From: Burkholderia cepacia ATCC 25416
Lineage (GTDB): Bacteria > Pseudomonadota > Gammaproteobacteria > Burkholderiales > Burkholderiaceae
Length of the DNA: 64,000 nt
Direction of reading: 5' to 3'
NCBI RefSeq assembly: GCF_001411495.1
Contig: NZ_CP012982.1
Location: 2,790,001-2,854,000, forward strand
Positions 62,654-64,000 of this stretch are shown here, one piece after another. The notes under the pieces were generated by a model. That model saw only the letters and a program-made list of their open reading frames with translations. It was not told the DNA's origin and searched no databases. The first letter of the stretch is position 1. Every line of letters begins with the position of its first letter. The translations under genes and the position numbers were made by a program.

Positions 62654-64000
62654 CTAGAAATCGGAACGCACGGTCAGCATCACGTTGCGCGCATCGCCGA
62701 ATACGCTGTAATAGGTGCTGGGCGGACGAATGTAGTACCTGCGATTGAACACGTTATTCAATTGCAAGGACGCCGTCACGTGCTTGGTGAAACGATATCC
62801 CGCTTGTGCGTCGAAAACCGCATAGCCGCCCTGTTCGACGCCACGCGAAATCCGCGTTTGAGCGAGCATGCCGCCCCCGATCGAGAATCCGCGTAACGGG
62901 CCTTGCGAGAGCGTATATCGGGTCCACAGCTTGAACAAATGCTTCGGATCCGTGCCGTCGGTGAGATCGGGCGAGTCGTTCTCGTAGTGTGCGTTCAGAT
63001 ACGTGTAGCCGGCATAGAGATTCCAGTTTGGCGTCGGCTGGCCAGTGAGTTCGAGTTCGATACCCTGATTGCGTGCCTTGCCTGCTGATACGTAATAGAA
63101 CTGATGGGCAGGATCGGCAACGGCGCGGTTGTCGTCGTTGATGCGGAACAGCGCGGCGTTCGCATTCAGGCGGCCATCGAGCAGGCTGCTTTTTATGCCC
63201 ACTTCATACTGCTCTCCCGAGCGCGGCGGCAGGCCCGGCCCCGAGTACGTGCCTTGCGTTTGCGCATCGAGGAACCGCGCGTAGTTGGCGTAGGCCGTCA
63301 GCGACGGCACGATGTCCCACAGCAAGCCGGCGGACGGCAGGAAGCGATGATTGACCTGTGCGTTGGTCGTCCAGTCCGCGACGCTCGGCAACGTCGACTG
63401 CGTGCGGTCTTGCAGGAACGCCTCGCGGCCGCCGAGCACGAGCGTCAGCGGCGTGGCGAGCTTGATACGCGCCTGCGCATAGACGCCGTATTGCACGGTG
63501 CGGTGATTGGTGCCGAACGTGTACGGTACGTCCACGGCGGGTACCGCATTGGGATCGTAGAGACTGTAGGCGCCACCGTACGGGCCGCTCAACGCGCGAT
63601 AACCCGATTGCGCGCCCGATGTCATCACGGCGTAGTTCGCGCCGATGGTCAGCGTATGCGTCTGCCCCCAGAGGCGGACCGGGCCGGATACATTGGTGTC
63701 CGCGCCGAACCAGTCATAGCTCGTGCGCTGCCGCTGGTCTCCGAAGCGCGCGAGGCCGTTTGCGGTCGCGCCGGGGCCGGAGTACGCGTAGTAGGCCTTG
63801 GAGAGTTCGTGGCGGTAGAACAGCGTGGTCGAAGATTGCCACGCGTTTTCGAACCGATGCACGAGGTTGGCGTTGACCTCCTGCAACGAGGTGTACGCGT
63901 AGTTCCAGCTCGGACTGAAGTTCCGCGTATATTCGCTCGGCACGCGCCCGGTGAGCGCGGTACGCGTGCTGTTCAGCACGCCGCCCGCACCGTAATCGAT
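62654..64000 (-). CDS. TonB-dependent siderophore receptor, 5' part outside window
   Basis: Outer-membrane receptor; only the C-terminal 448 codons are visible and the frame is open at base 64000. The beta-barrel strands end in SLQLNNVFNRRYYIRPPSTYYSVFGDARNVMLTVRSDF, the usual NNxFNRxYY and terminal Phe of the FpvA/FauA-type ferric-siderophore receptors. Other strands are GLLWDIVPSLTAYANYARFLDAQTQG and NWNLYAGYTYLNAHYENDSP. The plug domain and TonB box lie outside. Siderophore identity cannot be told. The convergent MFS remnant may once have exported the same siderophore. Confidence 0.93.
   Translation of the reverse strand: MDYGAGGVLNSTRTALTGRVPSEYTRNFSPSWNYAYTSLQEVNANLVHRFENAWQSSTTLFYRHELSKAYYAYSGPGATANGLARFGDQRQRTSYDWFGADTNVSGPVRLWGQTHTLTIGANYAVMTSGAQSGYRALSGPYGGAYSLYDPNAVPAVDVPYTFGTNHRTVQYGVYAQARIKLATPLTLVLGGREAFLQDRTQSTLPSVADWTTNAQVNHRFLPSAGLLWDIVPSLTAYANYARFLDAQTQGTYSGPGLPPRSGEQYEVGIKSSLLDGRLNANAALFRINDDNRAVADPAHQFYYVSAGKARNQGIELELTGQPTPNWNLYAGYTYLNAHYENDSPDLTDGTDPKHLFKLWTRYTLSQGPLRGFSIGGGMLAQTRISRGVEQGGYAVFDAQAGYRFTKHVTASLQLNNVFNRRYYIRPPSTYYSVFGDARNVMLTVRSDF

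Overview
The window is GC-rich with long antisense reading frames over most genes, and it reads like an accessory replicon region of a Burkholderia (probably Burkholderia cepacia complex) genome. Indications are the gene families present (a Burkholderia-type trimeric porin, a DHA2 drug exporter, many LysR/AraC regulators, sulfonate and LLM-monooxygenase clusters) and the codon use. Both edges cut genes: a DHA2 exporter on the left and a TonB-dependent siderophore receptor on the right. I saw no rRNA, tRNA, CRISPR array or insertion sequence.

Layout. 1-10.5 kb is mixed: DHA2 exporter, chemotaxis receptor, a small toxin/immunity-like module (3.3-4.9 kb), a NERD-domain helicase, a BetR-type regulator with a degenerate receiver, an FAD amine/amino-acid oxidase-type enzyme and a TrkA-N potassium channel.

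10.6-26.2 kb is a catabolic island for aromatic hydroxynitriles. It holds LysR, benzoylformate decarboxylase (mdlC), benzaldehyde-type dehydrogenase, a 41-aa candidate ORF, an AAHS transporter, 4-hydroxybenzoate 3-monooxygenase (pobA), (S)-mandelate dehydrogenase (mdlB), AraC, an arylacetonitrilase, a second MFS carrier, a mandelamide-hydrolase-like amidase that is truncated, LuxR and a porin. Read as a pathway: (4-hydroxy)mandelonitrile to (4-hydroxy)mandelate, to (4-hydroxy)benzoylformate, to (4-hydroxy)benzaldehyde, to (4-hydroxy)benzoate, to protocatechuate. pobA points to 4-hydroxy substrates, such as the aglycone of the plant cyanogenic glucoside dhurrin.

26.2-38 kb begins with a divergent MocR regulator and a near-perfect sigma-54 promoter, followed by a complete Nit1C operon: MSMEG_0572-type protein, nitrilase, radical SAM, GNAT, AIR-synthase-like, glycosyltransferase, MSMEG_0570-type protein and flavoprotein. 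This cluster is linked to cyanide assimilation and nitrogen starvation. It runs on into an LnmK-like hotdog enzyme and a single-chain methylmalonyl-CoA-type mutase. Hydroxynitriles release cyanide, so the two neighbouring clusters make biological sense together. This pairing, with its acyl-CoA extension, is the most interesting feature of the window.

38-44 kb is an organosulfonate block: a TauD-like dioxygenase, an SsuABC/TauABC-like transporter, and divergently a SoxC-like sulfite dehydrogenase with its cytochrome c. 44.3-49.3 kb holds an NmrA/SnoaL-like/SDR/MarR cluster behind a promoter with two identical 12-bp palindromes, an epimerase-family reductase and an AraC regulator.

49.4-62 kb is a divergent island of three LLM flavin monooxygenases, a GNAT acetyltransferase, a complete Dpp/Gsi-type peptide ABC transporter and a polar amino-acid ABC transporter without its ATPase. 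This gene mix resembles systems that acetylate and oxidatively split S-modified cysteines for sulfur. The right end has an MFS pseudogene (in-frame stop, truncated) meeting the siderophore receptor tail to tail.
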